From positions 124,001 to 188,000 of the forward strand of contig JAUHVK010000004.1 of the NCBI GenBank assembly GCA_030425145.1: a DNA stretch of 64,000 nucleotides. The letters are read 5' to 3'. The notes under the pieces are model-generated. The model was not told the DNA's origin. It worked only from the letters and a program-made list of their open reading frames with translations, and searched no databases. This document shows, in pieces, positions 1-9,082 of this stretch. The position numbers were made by a program, and so were the translations under genes. This DNA comes from Alphaproteobacteria bacterium (lineage in GTDB: Bacteria > Pseudomonadota > Alphaproteobacteria > Rhodobacterales > Rhodobacteraceae). How positions within the stretch are numbered: position 1 is the stretch's first letter; each line of letters opens with the position of its first letter.

Positions 1-232
1 AGAACATGATCTTGTTCTGAAACTGAACAACCGCGCTTCGCGTGATCGCGGCAGAGGCGGGGTCGGGATCCGGTATCAAGGCAAAACCATCTGCGGTCAA
101 AAGATCTGCATTGGCGCAATGTTCGCGAAATCGGGAATCGCCGAAGATATGAACATGAAGAAGAAAACGAACTTCTGTCAGCTCCGTGGGCAGGTTGATT
201 CCACCCAATCCAACAGAACAGGTCAAATGCAC
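1..232 (-). CDS. Hypothetical protein, 3' part outside the window
   Basis: The minus strand is open from a GTG at 232 to the window edge, giving at least 77 residues. An in-frame stop lies only two codons upstream of that GTG, so it is the earliest possible start. The peptide begins VHLTCSVGLGG and continues with a hydrophobic beta-like stretch (VRFLLHVHIFGD). Codon use looks coding, but I recognise no family and see no signal peptide. A weak GAGGG lies upstream. It would be transcribed divergently from dapD, with about 195 bp of shared upstream region. The downstream sequence is needed to confirm that it is a gene. Confidence 0.4.
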   Translation of the reverse strand, partial: MHLTCSVGLGGINLPTELTEVRFLLHVHIFGDSRFREHCANADLLTADGFALIPDPDPASAAITRSAVVQFQNKIMF

Positions 233-427
233 CGCACTCTAAAAACACCCTCAAATCGATTTTCAAAAGGTCCGCAAACAATCAGAATGCAATGATTAAC
301 GTCACGTGGACTCCAATCATGCGTTTCGTGGGTTTGGGGATCGTGCCTGCGCCAACCTTAATCCCGTCGTTGCCCCCAGCCCCGCGATTGCGTAAGGAGC
401 ATCGACCTTAAGCGAGGAGAGGCCGAT

Positions 428-1255
428 ATGAACACCGCTAGCCTGGAAACAGCCATCGAAGCCGCGTGGGATGCGCGCGACACGATCACTCCGTCCACGG
501 GCGGTGAAACCCGCGAGGCCATCGAAGACACGCTGAACGCGCTGGACAGCGGCCAGCTTCGTGTTGCCGAACGTCAGGAAAACGGCGATTGGCATGTAAA
601 TCAGTGGGCCAAGAAAGCCGTGCTGCTGGGCTTCCGTATCAAGGACATGGAACAGCACGACAACGGCCCGCAAGGCGGCGGCTGGTGGGACAAGGTAGAT
701 AGCAAGTTCAAAGGCTGGGGCGACACCCAGTGGCGCGACGCGGGCTTCCGGGCGGTTCCGAACTGCGTCGTGCGCAAGTCGGCCTATATAGCGCCGGGCG
801 TGGTGTTGATGCCGTCCTTCGTGAACCTTGGGGCCTATGTTGACGAAGGCACCATGGTCGACACATGGGCGACCGTGGGATCCTGCGCGCAGATCGGCAA
901 GAACGTGCACCTGTCGGGTGGCGTGGGTATTGGCGGTGTGCTGGAGCCGATGCAGGCTGGACCGACCATCATCGAAGACAACTGCTTCATCGGTGCCCGC
1001 TCCGAAGTCGTCGAAGGCTGCATCGTCCGCGAAGGCTCTGTTCTGGGCATGGGCGTATTCATCGGCCAGTCGACCAAGATCGTCGACCGTGAAACCGGCG
1101 AAGTCATGTACGGCGAAGTGCCGCCCTATTCGGTGGTGGTTGCCGGGTCGATGCCGTCGAAAAACGGCATCAACCTCTACTGCGCGGTGATCGTGAAGCG
1201 GGTGGACGAAAAGACCCGCTCTAAGACAGGCATCAACGAGCTGCTGCGCGATTGA
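428..1255 (+). CDS. dapD: 2,3,4,5-tetrahydropyridine-2,6-dicarboxylate N-succinyltransferase
   Basis: Cytoplasmic enzyme of the succinylase branch of diaminopimelate/lysine synthesis; it transfers succinyl from succinyl-CoA to tetrahydrodipicolinate. The 275 residues match the usual family length. An alpha-helical N-terminal domain is followed by a left-handed beta-helix of hexapeptide repeats at about residues 110-235 (runs such as [21 protein letters not shown] and [17 protein letters not shown]), ending in the family's C-terminal strand region. The start is set by GAGGAG a few bases before the ATG. dapE, which removes the succinyl group later in the pathway, lies 3.8 kb downstream on the same strand but in a separate transcription unit. 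A strong hairpin follows the stop. Confidence 0.97.
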   Translation: MNTASLETAIEAAWDARDTITPSTGGETREAIEDTLNALDSGQLRVAERQENGDWHVNQWAKKAVLLGFRIKDMEQHDNGPQGGGWWDKVDSKFKGWGDTQWRDAGFRAVPNCVVRKSAYIAPGVVLMPSFVNLGAYVDEGTMVDTWATVGSCAQIGKNVHLSGGVGIGGVLEPMQAGPTIIEDNCFIGARSEVVEGCIVREGSVLGMGVFIGQSTKIVDRETGEVMYGEVPPYSVVVAGSMPSKNGINLYCAVIVKRVDEKTRSKTGINELLRD

Positions 1256-1261
1256 TAAACG

Positions 1262-1283
1262 GGGTGCGTGGAACCACGCACCC
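1262..1283. terminator. Bidirectional hairpin between convergent dapD and rhodanese genes
   Basis: A perfect 10-bp inverted repeat (GGGTGCGTGG / CCACGCACCC) with a 2-nt AA loop sits between two convergent stop codons and overlaps the rhodanese stop. No long T run follows on either strand, so intrinsic termination strength is uncertain, but the position is that of a shared terminator. Confidence 0.65.
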
Positions 1284-1678
1284 TACGCTTTCTTGGCGGG
1301 CTTCTCACCAATCGGGCCGCCCGCCTTTTTCCAGCCACCAAACCCGTCGTTGATGTGGCTGACATTCTTCAACCCCATGTCCTGCGCCACCTGAGCCGAC
1401 AGCGCTGAACGCCAGCCAGAAGCACAGTAGAACACAAACTGATTGCCGGTTTGAAACTGCGGCTTGGCATAAGGGCTTTGCGGGTCGATCCAGAATTCCA
1501 GCATCCCACGCGGACAGTGGAACGCGCCGGGGATCATGCCGTCGCGTTCAAGTTCGCGTGGATCCCGCAGATCGACAAAGGTGACACCCTCCTTCCCGTG
1601 CATGCCGATGACCTCGGACGCCAGAGCGTGATCGACCACCTCGTTTGCCGCTGCAACCATGTCCTTCACAGATTTCAT
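1283..1678 (-). CDS. Rhodanese-like domain protein
   Basis: A single-domain rhodanese of 131 residues, probably a cytoplasmic sulfurtransferase or sulfane-sulfur carrier. The N-terminal CH2A-like segment VTFVDLRDPRELERDGMIPGA (about 32-52) and the active-site loop CASGWRS with Cys85 are present. The loop fits the single-domain class rather than the Cdc25-like class. There is no signal peptide or membrane segment. It stands alone, convergent with dapD and divergent from the small acidic protein at 1792. No partner enzyme is adjacent, so the physiological sulfur acceptor cannot be inferred. Confidence 0.88.
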   Translation of the reverse strand: MKSVKDMVAAANEVVDHALASEVIGMHGKEGVTFVDLRDPRELERDGMIPGAFHCPRGMLEFWIDPQSPYAKPQFQTGNQFVFYCASGWRSALSAQVAQDMGLKNVSHINDGFGGWKKAGGPIGEKPAKKA

Positions 1679-1791
1679 AAAGTTCCTCCCTGTTTGGCGC
1701 GCAGTATGCCCAGCGCGCTAGTGGCAACAACCCTCGACGCGCGTCGGGTTTCGTGGCACATGCTGGGCGCATCTTAGAAGTCAGGCTAATC

Positions 1792-2142
1792 ATGAGCGAC
1801 ACACCCAAAAAGCCGAAGAAACTCCACTCGGTCTATACGCTTGTTGTCGAAGTTGGGCGCAAGTCCGGCGATGGCTTGCCCAAGGGCGCGACCGGAGCAG
1901 CACTGATGTGCTATGCGTCCGGCGTCGACGAGGCCGAAGCGGTGCGCGAAACCGTGGCGATTCTGAAACAGGCGGACATGGCGCCGCTTGATGTGACCGG
2001 CTACGGCACCCTCGAAGACCGCAAGGAGCTGGGGCACGAAATCGAGGAAGACGAAATCGAGCTCATGCAACAGGCGCTGGACGAAAATTCAGTGATCGTG
2101 GCGCAGGTGACCCCGTATTTCGGCGACGGAAAGCGCGATTAA
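1792..2142 (+). CDS. Conserved hypothetical acidic protein
   Basis: A 116-residue cytoplasmic protein with a short basic N-terminus (SDTPKKPKK), a strand-helix pattern (SVYTLVVEVGRK; DEAEAVRETVAILKQADM) and an acidic C-terminal half (GHEIEEDEIELMQQALDENSV). I chose the ATG at 1792 because AAGTCAGG precedes it; an upstream in-frame GTG at 1753 adds 13 unlikely residues. No catalytic motif is visible and I do not recognise a characterised family. Its end overlaps by 4 bp the stop of the convergent Hint-domain gene, so the two genes meet tail to tail. Confidence 0.75.
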   Translation: MSDTPKKPKKLHSVYTLVVEVGRKSGDGLPKGATGAALMCYASGVDEAEAVRETVAILKQADMAPLDVTGYGTLEDRKELGHEIEEDEIELMQQALDENSVIVAQVTPYFGDGKRD

Positions 2143-3218
2143 GCTGCGCGCGCCTCGGCTAAGGTAATGGCTTCGAAAGTGCGCAACACCTGATAACCCG
2201 CGCGGTGGTGTTCCGGCAGGGTGGCGCGGGACATGTCGCTCAGCATCGACGCGCCGAAGAGCACCTTGTCCCGTCGCATACGCCCAATGTAGAGCGATTC
2301 CAGCGCGGCGTCGGGAATGCGAATGGCGTCGTGATGCGGCAACAGCACCTGATGGTAGGTCACGAACCGTGGTGCAGGTTCATAATGTCCAGCATAGCCG
2401 CTCACCAGCGTCGAGGCGGGGATCAGCACCTGTTCATGTCCGAAGAGGTATTCAACCTCGGGCCCGCTGACCAACAGCCGTTGATGTCGCGAAACCACCA
2501 CGTCCTGCGTCAAACCAAAGTAAGGCGCACGCAGCCGCACCGGCCGAAATGATCCCAGCGCGGGTACGCGGCGAGCCACGGTTTGCAGAACCGGAACAAG
2601 CTTGCCATCCGCCGCGCGCACCACATCACCTTGTTGCAGGGTCGTCGCCAAACGCAGACCCTGTGCGGTTTCGACGGGGACGGAAGGGGACAGTGTTGGC
2701 ATCGGCCCGACCGGCTCGATCTCGGTCGAAAGCGCCAGAAAAATCACGTCAGGATCGATGTCGGTCAGCCCCTTGGGACAGGCGAGGGCTGCCAGATCGG
2801 CCAACAGCGGAGCTTGCTTCATCACGAAATGACGGATCAGCACGTGTTCGGTTTCCGGCCGCGCCACGACCAATCGCCCGAGTTGTTTGGCCACGTCCCA
2901 GCTGATGGTCACCTGCAAAGTGTCCGTGCGCGCTTCGCGTCCGCGTTCCACCACCTCGTGCACAACGTCGTCGCCCTGTGCGATCACCAGCACCAGGCTG
3001 CCATGCGGGGTCGACATCAGTGAGAAGCTGGAAACCGAGGCCCCGTCGCGCTTGTAGCTGACTAGCGTTTGCGGACGCGCGTCCGGAGAAAGGCGCGTTT
3101 CCAGAACAACCGATCCGCGCGGCGCACAGGCGCGTGGACGTCGATCAAGGATTTCCTTGACCTCGTCGCGGACCCACGGCGCCCTCTGTTCGCCATCGAA
3201 TAAGGCGAACCAACTCAT
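2139..3218 (-). CDS. Hint-domain protein lacking the nucleophilic Cys
   Basis: 359 residues. The N-terminal ~170 residues form an unassigned domain rich in beta strands. Residues ~181-310 align by eye with the Hint (Hedgehog/intein) fold of roseobacter surface proteins: LQQGDVVRAADGKLVPV, then VVVSRHQRLLVSGPEVEYLFG and the VLIPASTLV block. The Cys-containing start of the domain (PCFVAGT in the upstream neighbour) is replaced by AQGLRLATT, so the self-cleavage nucleophile is absent. Its ATG overlaps the stop of the upstream Hint gene by 4 bp, implying translational coupling. There is no signal peptide. The role is unknown; it may assist or compete with the intact neighbour. Confidence 0.8.
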   Translation of the reverse strand: MSWFALFDGEQRAPWVRDEVKEILDRRPRACAPRGSVVLETRLSPDARPQTLVSYKRDGASVSSFSLMSTPHGSLVLVIAQGDDVVHEVVERGREARTDTLQVTISWDVAKQLGRLVVARPETEHVLIRHFVMKQAPLLADLAALACPKGLTDIDPDVIFLALSTEIEPVGPMPTLSPSVPVETAQGLRLATTLQQGDVVRAADGKLVPVLQTVARRVPALGSFRPVRLRAPYFGLTQDVVVSRHQRLLVSGPEVEYLFGHEQVLIPASTLVSGYAGHYEPAPRFVTYHQVLLPHHDAIRIPDAALESLYIGRMRRDKVLFGASMLSDMSRATLPEHHRAGYQVLRTFEAITLAEARAA

Positions 3219-4786
3219 GCCGCCGCCCCAAACAGCATTTGCGCTTCGTGTTTCTTGAGGATCTGCCGTGCTGCAGCGCCATAACCTTCGCCGGTTTCAG
3301 GATTGAGTTCGGGGAAAAGGCCAACGATCTCTTCAATGATGTCGCTCTCGAAGGCATCCAGCGTTTGCGGGCCGGGCAGGAAGCTTTCCGTGGCCAGCCC
3401 GTTCGACAGGATGATCTCATGGCGATCAAACAGCAGGTGTACATAGGTGACAGTGCCGCCTTCGACGGTCTGCACGGTGCGGCCATCGACCAGATGTTTG
3501 GCCGCAACCAAAACCTCGGGCGTACCGAACACAAGATCAGCCAATGGGTCGCGAACCAGGATACGGTGTTGCGGCGACAACATCAGCGCGCGGTGATTGC
3601 CGAACGTGCGTGCCGCAACGCGCACCGGCGCGTATTGCCCAACTGCAGCGATGGTCCGCTGTCCAGTCCATCGAAGGGGCTGCAATCCGTGATCCAGCGT
3701 CCAAATCCGATCACCGGGCGCAAGATCCTCCACAGGACGGGGACCAGTCTCTGTTTCGATCAGGGTGCCCGCTACAAAACAGGGCACTGTTGCGATGGTG
3801 ACGAACCCGGTGTCGACCTCACCGTTACTGGCGGCTACGCCATAGGTGAAATTGACGGTTTCGAAATCCCCGTCAGAAGTAACCGAGAGTGTGCCATCGG
3901 CATTCAGGGTGACAACCTGCCCCGTCAAAAGCGTGACGCTGTCACCCGTGCTCACGGCGATGCCGTTGATATGGGTGATGAACATCACACCGCCGGTCAG
4001 GTTGATGTCGTTATCCAGCACATCCAGAACCTTGGTCCGGTCGGTGTACATGCTGATCAGATCCGACCGCGCGACCAGTTCGGTTTGAATGGAATCCCCC
4101 GCGATCAGCAGGTTCGAATCGTAGCTCGAGTCCGCCACATCCGCGATGCCGATACGAATGGAGTTCACCTCACCGGGATTGACCTGCATCGTCATGGTCA
4201 ACGTGACGGTAAAGCCATCCATCTCGGTGTTATAATCATCACCTGTGTTGTCTTTGAACAGGTTGATATTCGCCGTGGTGTTGAGGTTCGCAGGGTCGAC
4301 ATCCCCGTCTCCCGCAACGATTTCGACCTGTTGACCATTGATCCAAACGCCGACGAAATCCTGATAGATCGAGTTTGTGAACTCCGGATATTCCTCCGAG
4401 GAGAACACAAACCGCATGGTCATCACGTCGTTCTCGGGTACGAAGTCGATGTCGAGATAACTTGCGTCGTAGGTGTTGTTCCCGGCGGCTGCGTTGAAGT
4501 CGGGATTGTTGTTCTGCCCACTGCTTCCGGTCGTGGTAGAGCCGCTGCGGTTGGGATCGCCACTGCTTTGGGTAAAGGCCCGCACCTGCCCGGTCGACAG
4601 AATCACACCGCTGTCCGACGGGGTGACACCCGGCGCTAGAGCGTCGCCATTGGAATAGATCGCGGACGCCCGGCTGTCGCCGGAATAGCTGGCGTTGACG
4701 ACGCTGACCCCGGTTCCGAAGATCGCATTGGCCATCGCCAGTGCGCTGGCACCGGTATTGTATGTTAGCTCCGCGCCTGTTGCCAT
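3215..4786 (-). CDS. Choice-of-anchor-L / Hint-domain surface protein
   Basis: 523 residues from the ATG at 4786, which has GAGGCAG just upstream; the longer reading from 4807 has no such site. Residues ~10-235 match the choice-of-anchor L type (ELTYNTGASALAMANAIFG; FVFSSEEYPEF; FVGVWINGQQV). A short cadherin/Ig-like linker follows (~240-330), then a C-terminal Hint domain starting at PCFVAGTLI (Cys336) with LSPQHRILV as the second block. Such proteins are typically exported without a classical signal peptide and self-process at the Hint Cys. Export and a surface role are inferred. It is followed immediately by the Cys-less Hint gene. Confidence 0.85.
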   Translation of the reverse strand: MATGAELTYNTGASALAMANAIFGTGVSVVNASYSGDSRASAIYSNGDALAPGVTPSDSGVILSTGQVRAFTQSSGDPNRSGSTTTGSSGQNNNPDFNAAAGNNTYDASYLDIDFVPENDVMTMRFVFSSEEYPEFTNSIYQDFVGVWINGQQVEIVAGDGDVDPANLNTTANINLFKDNTGDDYNTEMDGFTVTLTMTMQVNPGEVNSIRIGIADVADSSYDSNLLIAGDSIQTELVARSDLISMYTDRTKVLDVLDNDINLTGGVMFITHINGIAVSTGDSVTLLTGQVVTLNADGTLSVTSDGDFETVNFTYGVAASNGEVDTGFVTIATVPCFVAGTLIETETGPRPVEDLAPGDRIWTLDHGLQPLRWTGQRTIAAVGQYAPVRVAARTFGNHRALMLSPQHRILVRDPLADLVFGTPEVLVAAKHLVDGRTVQTVEGGTVTYVHLLFDRHEIILSNGLATESFLPGPQTLDAFESDIIEEIVGLFPELNPETGEGYGAAARQILKKHEAQMLFGAAA

Positions 4787-5058
4787 TTCTGCCTCGATGT
4801 GACCCAAGGCATGTATTCAGTCGCGCAAAACGTCCGACCGATGTTTTCACCGTGCCGCACTAACTGACTGATTGCTGCTCCGCCTCGAGCCTTTTTATCT
4901 TTGTTCTACAAAGGTTAACACGATTGGAGACTTGGTGTCATCTCTTCGATGGTCGCGAAGACCACCGGAGACAATGAAATTGAGTCCTTTTCGCCACATT
5001 TGCCTCTACCGAGCAGAGGCGATAGCCAAGGCACAAGATCGAACAGGGGGCCATACCG

Positions 5059-6207
5059 ATGACCGAGACCAATCCCGTAGAGCTGACAGCCGCCCTTGTG
5101 CGCTGCCCGTCGGTAACGCCCGAAGAGGGTGGCGCGCTGACTTTGCTGCAAGACCTTCTGGAAGGCGCGGGATTTACCTGCACACGGGTGGATCGGGACG
5201 GAATTTGCAACCTTTTCGCCCGCTGGGGCGACAAGGGCCATGCACGGACCTTCGGGTTCAACGGCCACACAGATGTCGTACCGCTGGGCAACCCTGATGA
5301 CTGGTCGATGCCCCCTTTCGGAGCCGAGATCAAAGACGGCATGATGTACGGGCGCGGGTCCACCGACATGAAATCGGGCGTCGCTGCTTTTGCCGCCGCT
5401 GCGGTGGATTTCGTTCAGAACACCCCACCTGATGGGGCCGTGATCTTGACGATAACCGGTGACGAAGAAGGCGATGCCATCGACGGGACGATGGCGTTGC
5501 TCGACTGGATGGAGACCCATGACGAGCAGATGAGCGTCTGCCTCGTCGGCGAGCCGACCTGCCCCAACTACATGGGCGAGATGATGAAGATCGGGCGGCG
5601 CGGTTCGATGAACGCGTGGTTCACGGTGACGGGCAAACAAGGTCATTCCGCCTATCCGCACCGCGCGCTGAACCCGATGCCCGCAATGGCGCGGTTGATG
5701 GACCGGCTCGCCTCAAACGAGTTGGATCAGGGGACCGACCATTTCGATGCTTCGACGCTGGCCATCGTGACAATCGACACGGGCAACGCAGCCACGAATG
5801 TGATCCCTGCCGAAACCCGCGCCTGCATCAACATCCGTTTCAACGACATCCATACAGGTGAAGGTTTGTCCTACTGGCTGCGCGACGAGGCGGCCAAGGT
5901 AGATTCCCTATTCGGCACAAAGACCGACGTAAAGATCAAGATCTCCGGCGAGGCGTTCCTGACGCCTCCGGGGCCGTTGTCCGATCTGGTGGCTAAGTCG
6001 GTCGCGGCGGAAACTGGCGTCACCCCAGAACTGTCCACGTCGGGTGGCACCTCAGACGCGCGCTTCGTCAAGAACCATTGTCCGGTGGTGGAGTTCGGCC
6101 TTGTCGGCAAAACGATGCACGCGGTTGATGAACGGGTCGAGGTAGACCAGATCGTGAAACTGAAGGCGATCTACACCCGCATCTTGCAGGATTATTTCGC
6201 ACAATGA
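5059..6207 (+). CDS. dapE: Succinyl-diaminopimelate desuccinylase
   Basis: 382-residue M20-family zinc peptidase that hydrolyses N-succinyl-LL-diaminopimelate to LL-diaminopimelate and succinate. Metal and catalytic motifs are present in order: GHTDVVP (His70), [10 protein letters not shown] (Asp103), TGDEEGDA (Glu136/Glu137) and a late His in KTMHAVDE (about 354). Between them lies the dimerisation (lid) domain, roughly 180-290. The length is typical. The start follows AGGGGGCCAT. The 250 bp upstream is shared with the divergent choice-of-anchor-L gene. The stop overlaps the next gene's ATG by 4 bp, so the acetyltransferase is probably co-translated. Confidence 0.96.
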   Translation: MTETNPVELTAALVRCPSVTPEEGGALTLLQDLLEGAGFTCTRVDRDGICNLFARWGDKGHARTFGFNGHTDVVPLGNPDDWSMPPFGAEIKDGMMYGRGSTDMKSGVAAFAAAAVDFVQNTPPDGAVILTITGDEEGDAIDGTMALLDWMETHDEQMSVCLVGEPTCPNYMGEMMKIGRRGSMNAWFTVTGKQGHSAYPHRALNPMPAMARLMDRLASNELDQGTDHFDASTLAIVTIDTGNAATNVIPAETRACINIRFNDIHTGEGLSYWLRDEAAKVDSLFGTKTDVKIKISGEAFLTPPGPLSDLVAKSVAAETGVTPELSTSGGTSDARFVKNHCPVVEFGLVGKTMHAVDERVEVDQIVKLKAIYTRILQDYFAQ

Positions 6208-6632
6208 CGGTGACGATTGAACGGGTCACGGACCCGGCAGAGTGCATGGCGATCCGGTACGAGGTGTTTGTCGGCGAACAGAACGTACCCTTAGATCTGG
6301 AGCGTGACGAACTGGACGCGACGGCGATCCATCTGCTGGCGCGCGATGGCGACCAGCCGGTCGGCGCGGCACGAATCGTGATCAAAGCCGACACCGGCAA
6401 AATTGGGCGTGTCTGCATTTTGAAACATGCCCGTGGCACAGGGCTTGGCGCGGCATTGATCCGCGAAGCTTTGGTGATCCTGCGCGACACGCCTAGCATC
6501 ACTCGCGCGGCCTTGGGCGCCCAGATCGACGCTTTGGGCTTTTACGAAAAGCTGGGCTTCACCGCCTATGGCAACGTGTTCGACGATGCGGGGATTGACC
6601 ACCGCATGATGGAACTGCGCTTCGACACCTGA
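6204..6632 (+). CDS. GNAT-family N-acetyltransferase
   Basis: 142 residues covering one GNAT fold. The acetyl-CoA pyrophosphate-binding loop is seen in [18 protein letters not shown] (about 70-87), followed by the conserved [17 protein letters not shown] block of ElaA/YjcF-like acetyltransferases. The start overlaps the dapE stop by ATGA, so expression is probably coupled to lysine/peptidoglycan precursor synthesis. The substrate is unknown; small amines or an aminoacyl compound are possible. No extra domain or signal peptide is present. Confidence 0.85.
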   Translation: MTVTIERVTDPAECMAIRYEVFVGEQNVPLDLERDELDATAIHLLARDGDQPVGAARIVIKADTGKIGRVCILKHARGTGLGAALIREALVILRDTPSITRAALGAQIDALGFYEKLGFTAYGNVFDDAGIDHRMMELRFDT

Positions 6633-6680
6633 CGTGACTTTCGCCATGACGCGCAACCAAGCGCGTGCTACCTGAGTCGC

Positions 6681-8969
6681 ATGAGCAAATTGCCGACCAA
6701 GGCGGACATCCTCGACTGGATCGCCGCCAACCCGACCCTCACTGCGAAACGCGACATCGCCAAAGCCTTTGGCATCAAAGGCGCCGCGCGGATCGACCTC
6801 AAACGCCTGCTGAAAGAGCTGGAAGCCGAAGGTCATCTTGAGAAACGCAAGAAGACCTATCGCGACCCGGACCGTCTGCCGCCCGTGAGCGTGTTGCAGG
6901 TCAAGGCTCCGACGCCGGATGGCGACCTCTATGCACGGCCATTGGAGTGGCACGGCGAAGGGGTCGAACCCATCGTGCTGATCGTGCCGCGCGCCAGTGA
7001 TCCCGCCCTGGGCGAGGGCGACCGCATCCTCGCGCGGATGCAGGTCGTACATGAGGAAGACCACAACTATGAAGCCCGCCTGATCCGCCGCATCGGGAGC
7101 AACCCGCGCAAGGTGGTCGGCATTTTTGCCAAGACCTCGGAAGGCGGGCGGATCAAGGCCATCGACAAAGGCTCTGACAAGGAGTGGATGGTCGCCCCCG
7201 ACGCAACTGGCGGGGCCAAGGATGGCGAATTGGTCGAGGCGGAACAGGCCGGACCGGCGGGGCGCCTGGGCCTGCCACGTGCGCGCATCACAGAACGGCT
7301 GGGCGATCCCTCCGCCCCGCGCGCCGTGTCGCTGATCGCCATTCACCAGCATGGCATCCCAGACAGCTTCCCCGATGATGTGATCGCCGAGGCGGACGCG
7401 ATGAAGCCGGCGGGCCTCAAGGGCAGGACCGACATGCGGGACATGCCGCTGATCACCATCGACCCGGTGGATGCCCGCGATCGCGATGATGCCTGCCTCG
7501 CCTATCCTGACGATGATCCAAAGAACGAAGGCGGCCATGTAGTCTGGGTCGCCATCGCGGATGTGTCGCACTACGTGACGTCTGGCTCTGCTCTGGACGC
7601 TGAGGCTCGTAAGCGCGGCAATTCCAGCTATTTCCCTGACCGCGTGGTGCCGATGCTGCCCGACCGTCTGTCGGGTGACCTGTGTTCACTGCACGAAGGG
7701 GTGCCGCGTGCCTGTGTGGCGGTGCGCATGGTGATCGACGCGCATGGCAACAAGCTCAGCCACAGTTTTCAGCGCGGGCTGATGCGGTCGGTCGCGTCGC
7801 TCGACTATCGCACGGTCCAGGACGCGATGGACGGCGCGCCGAACGACATGACCGCGCCTTTGATGGACGATGTGATCCGCCCACTATACGCCGCCTACAA
7901 AGCGTTGGCCGAAGCGCGGAACAGGCGCCAGCCGCTCGACCTTGATCTGCCCGAGCGCAAGATCGTGCTGGCCGAGGATGGCACCGTGCAATCGGTCAAC
8001 TTTGCCGACCGTCTGGATGCGCACCGTCTGATTGAGGAATTCATGGTGCTGGCCAATGTCTGCGCCGCCGAAACCCTGATCGCGAAGCGGACGCCACTGC
8101 TGTTCCGCGTGCATGAGGAACCGCCGCCCGAGAAGATGGACAGCCTGCGCGAAACCGCCGAGGCGGCGGGACTGACGCTGGCCAAGGGTCAGGTGCTCAA
8201 GACAGCCCAACTCAATCGCCTGCTGCACGACGCCGCCGGGTCGGACGAGGCGGAACTGATCAACCTCGCCACGCTGCGGTCCATGACGCAGGCCTATTAC
8301 AACCCTGAAAACTTCGGGCATTTCGGCCTCGCGTTGCAGAACTACGCACACTTCACCTCGCCCATCCGGCGCTATTCCGACCTGATCGTACATCGCGCGC
8401 TGATCAAGGCGCATGGCTGGGGCGATGATGGGTTGTCACACGAGGACATCGAACGCCTTAAGGCGACCGCCGAGCATATCAGTGACACGGAACGACGTTC
8501 GATGATGGCCGAACGCGATACGACCGACCGTTATCTTGCCGCCTTCCTGTCTGATCGGATCGGCGCTGAATTCAGCGGACGGATCAGCGGCATCGCGCGG
8601 TTTGGTGTGTTTGTGAAGCTTGACGAAACCGGGGCAGACGGTCTGATCCCGATCCGCTCCCTAGGCAACGAATACTACCATTTCGACGCCGACGCCGGAA
8701 CGCTGATGGGGTCGAACACCGGAACGTTGATCGGTCTCGGCCAGCGCGTGACCGTCAAACTGGTCGAAGCGGCCCCTGTGACCGGCGGCATTGGGCTTGA
8801 GCTCTTGACCTTAGAAGACGCCAAACTGCCCAGCGGATCTGGAAAAGGCCGCATGGGCCGCGGATCACGCCCCAGGGGCAAGGGCGGACCGAAGCGCAAG
8901 CTGGCCAAGGCGAAAAAGAAAGACGCAAAGGTTAAGCGCAAGGTCAAACGACGGCAGCGGAACGGGTGA
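6681..8969 (+). CDS. rnr: Ribonuclease R
   Basis: 762-residue 3'-5' exoribonuclease that degrades structured RNA, rRNA fragments and mRNA. In order: an N-terminal winged-helix segment (~20-60, TAKRDIAKAFGIKGAARIDLKRL), cold-shock OB region(s), the RNB catalytic domain beginning near 245 with TIDPVDARDRDDA (Mg2+-binding Asp cluster), the substrate-path block NYAHFTSPIRRYSDLIVHR, an S1 domain (~635-715), and a Lys/Arg-rich tail (from ~730) typical of RNase R rather than RNase II. It begins 48 bp after the GNAT gene. A short imperfect hairpin follows the stop (about 8970-9000). Confidence 0.95.
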   Translation: MSKLPTKADILDWIAANPTLTAKRDIAKAFGIKGAARIDLKRLLKELEAEGHLEKRKKTYRDPDRLPPVSVLQVKAPTPDGDLYARPLEWHGEGVEPIVLIVPRASDPALGEGDRILARMQVVHEEDHNYEARLIRRIGSNPRKVVGIFAKTSEGGRIKAIDKGSDKEWMVAPDATGGAKDGELVEAEQAGPAGRLGLPRARITERLGDPSAPRAVSLIAIHQHGIPDSFPDDVIAEADAMKPAGLKGRTDMRDMPLITIDPVDARDRDDACLAYPDDDPKNEGGHVVWVAIADVSHYVTSGSALDAEARKRGNSSYFPDRVVPMLPDRLSGDLCSLHEGVPRACVAVRMVIDAHGNKLSHSFQRGLMRSVASLDYRTVQDAMDGAPNDMTAPLMDDVIRPLYAAYKALAEARNRRQPLDLDLPERKIVLAEDGTVQSVNFADRLDAHRLIEEFMVLANVCAAETLIAKRTPLLFRVHEEPPPEKMDSLRETAEAAGLTLAKGQVLKTAQLNRLLHDAAGSDEAELINLATLRSMTQAYYNPENFGHFGLALQNYAHFTSPIRRYSDLIVHRALIKAHGWGDDGLSHEDIERLKATAEHISDTERRSMMAERDTTDRYLAAFLSDRIGAEFSGRISGIARFGVFVKLDETGADGLIPIRSLGNEYYHFDADAGTLMGSNTGTLIGLGQRVTVKLVEAAPVTGGIGLELLTLEDAKLPSGSGKGRMGRGSRPRGKGGPKRKLAKAKKKDAKVKRKVKRRQRNG

Positions 8970-9082
8970 CCAAAGCGGCAGGAGACCGCTTGGCCCACCG
9001 TTGATCCCTTCGCAAATGCCCACCTCCACGCTAGTCTTGGGCAAAGTCCGGCAAACGGACGCGAGCAGCGGGATGAAAGAAG

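Noticed and set aside
3239-4639. 466-codon plus-strand open frame
   Set aside because: It is antisense to the choice-of-anchor-L/Hint gene, shows no domain pattern or ribosome site, and arises from GC-biased codons of the real gene.
4450-4786. Hint domains read as inteins
   Set aside because: They are C-terminal with no C-extein and belong to surface proteins, so self-processing rather than splicing is expected.
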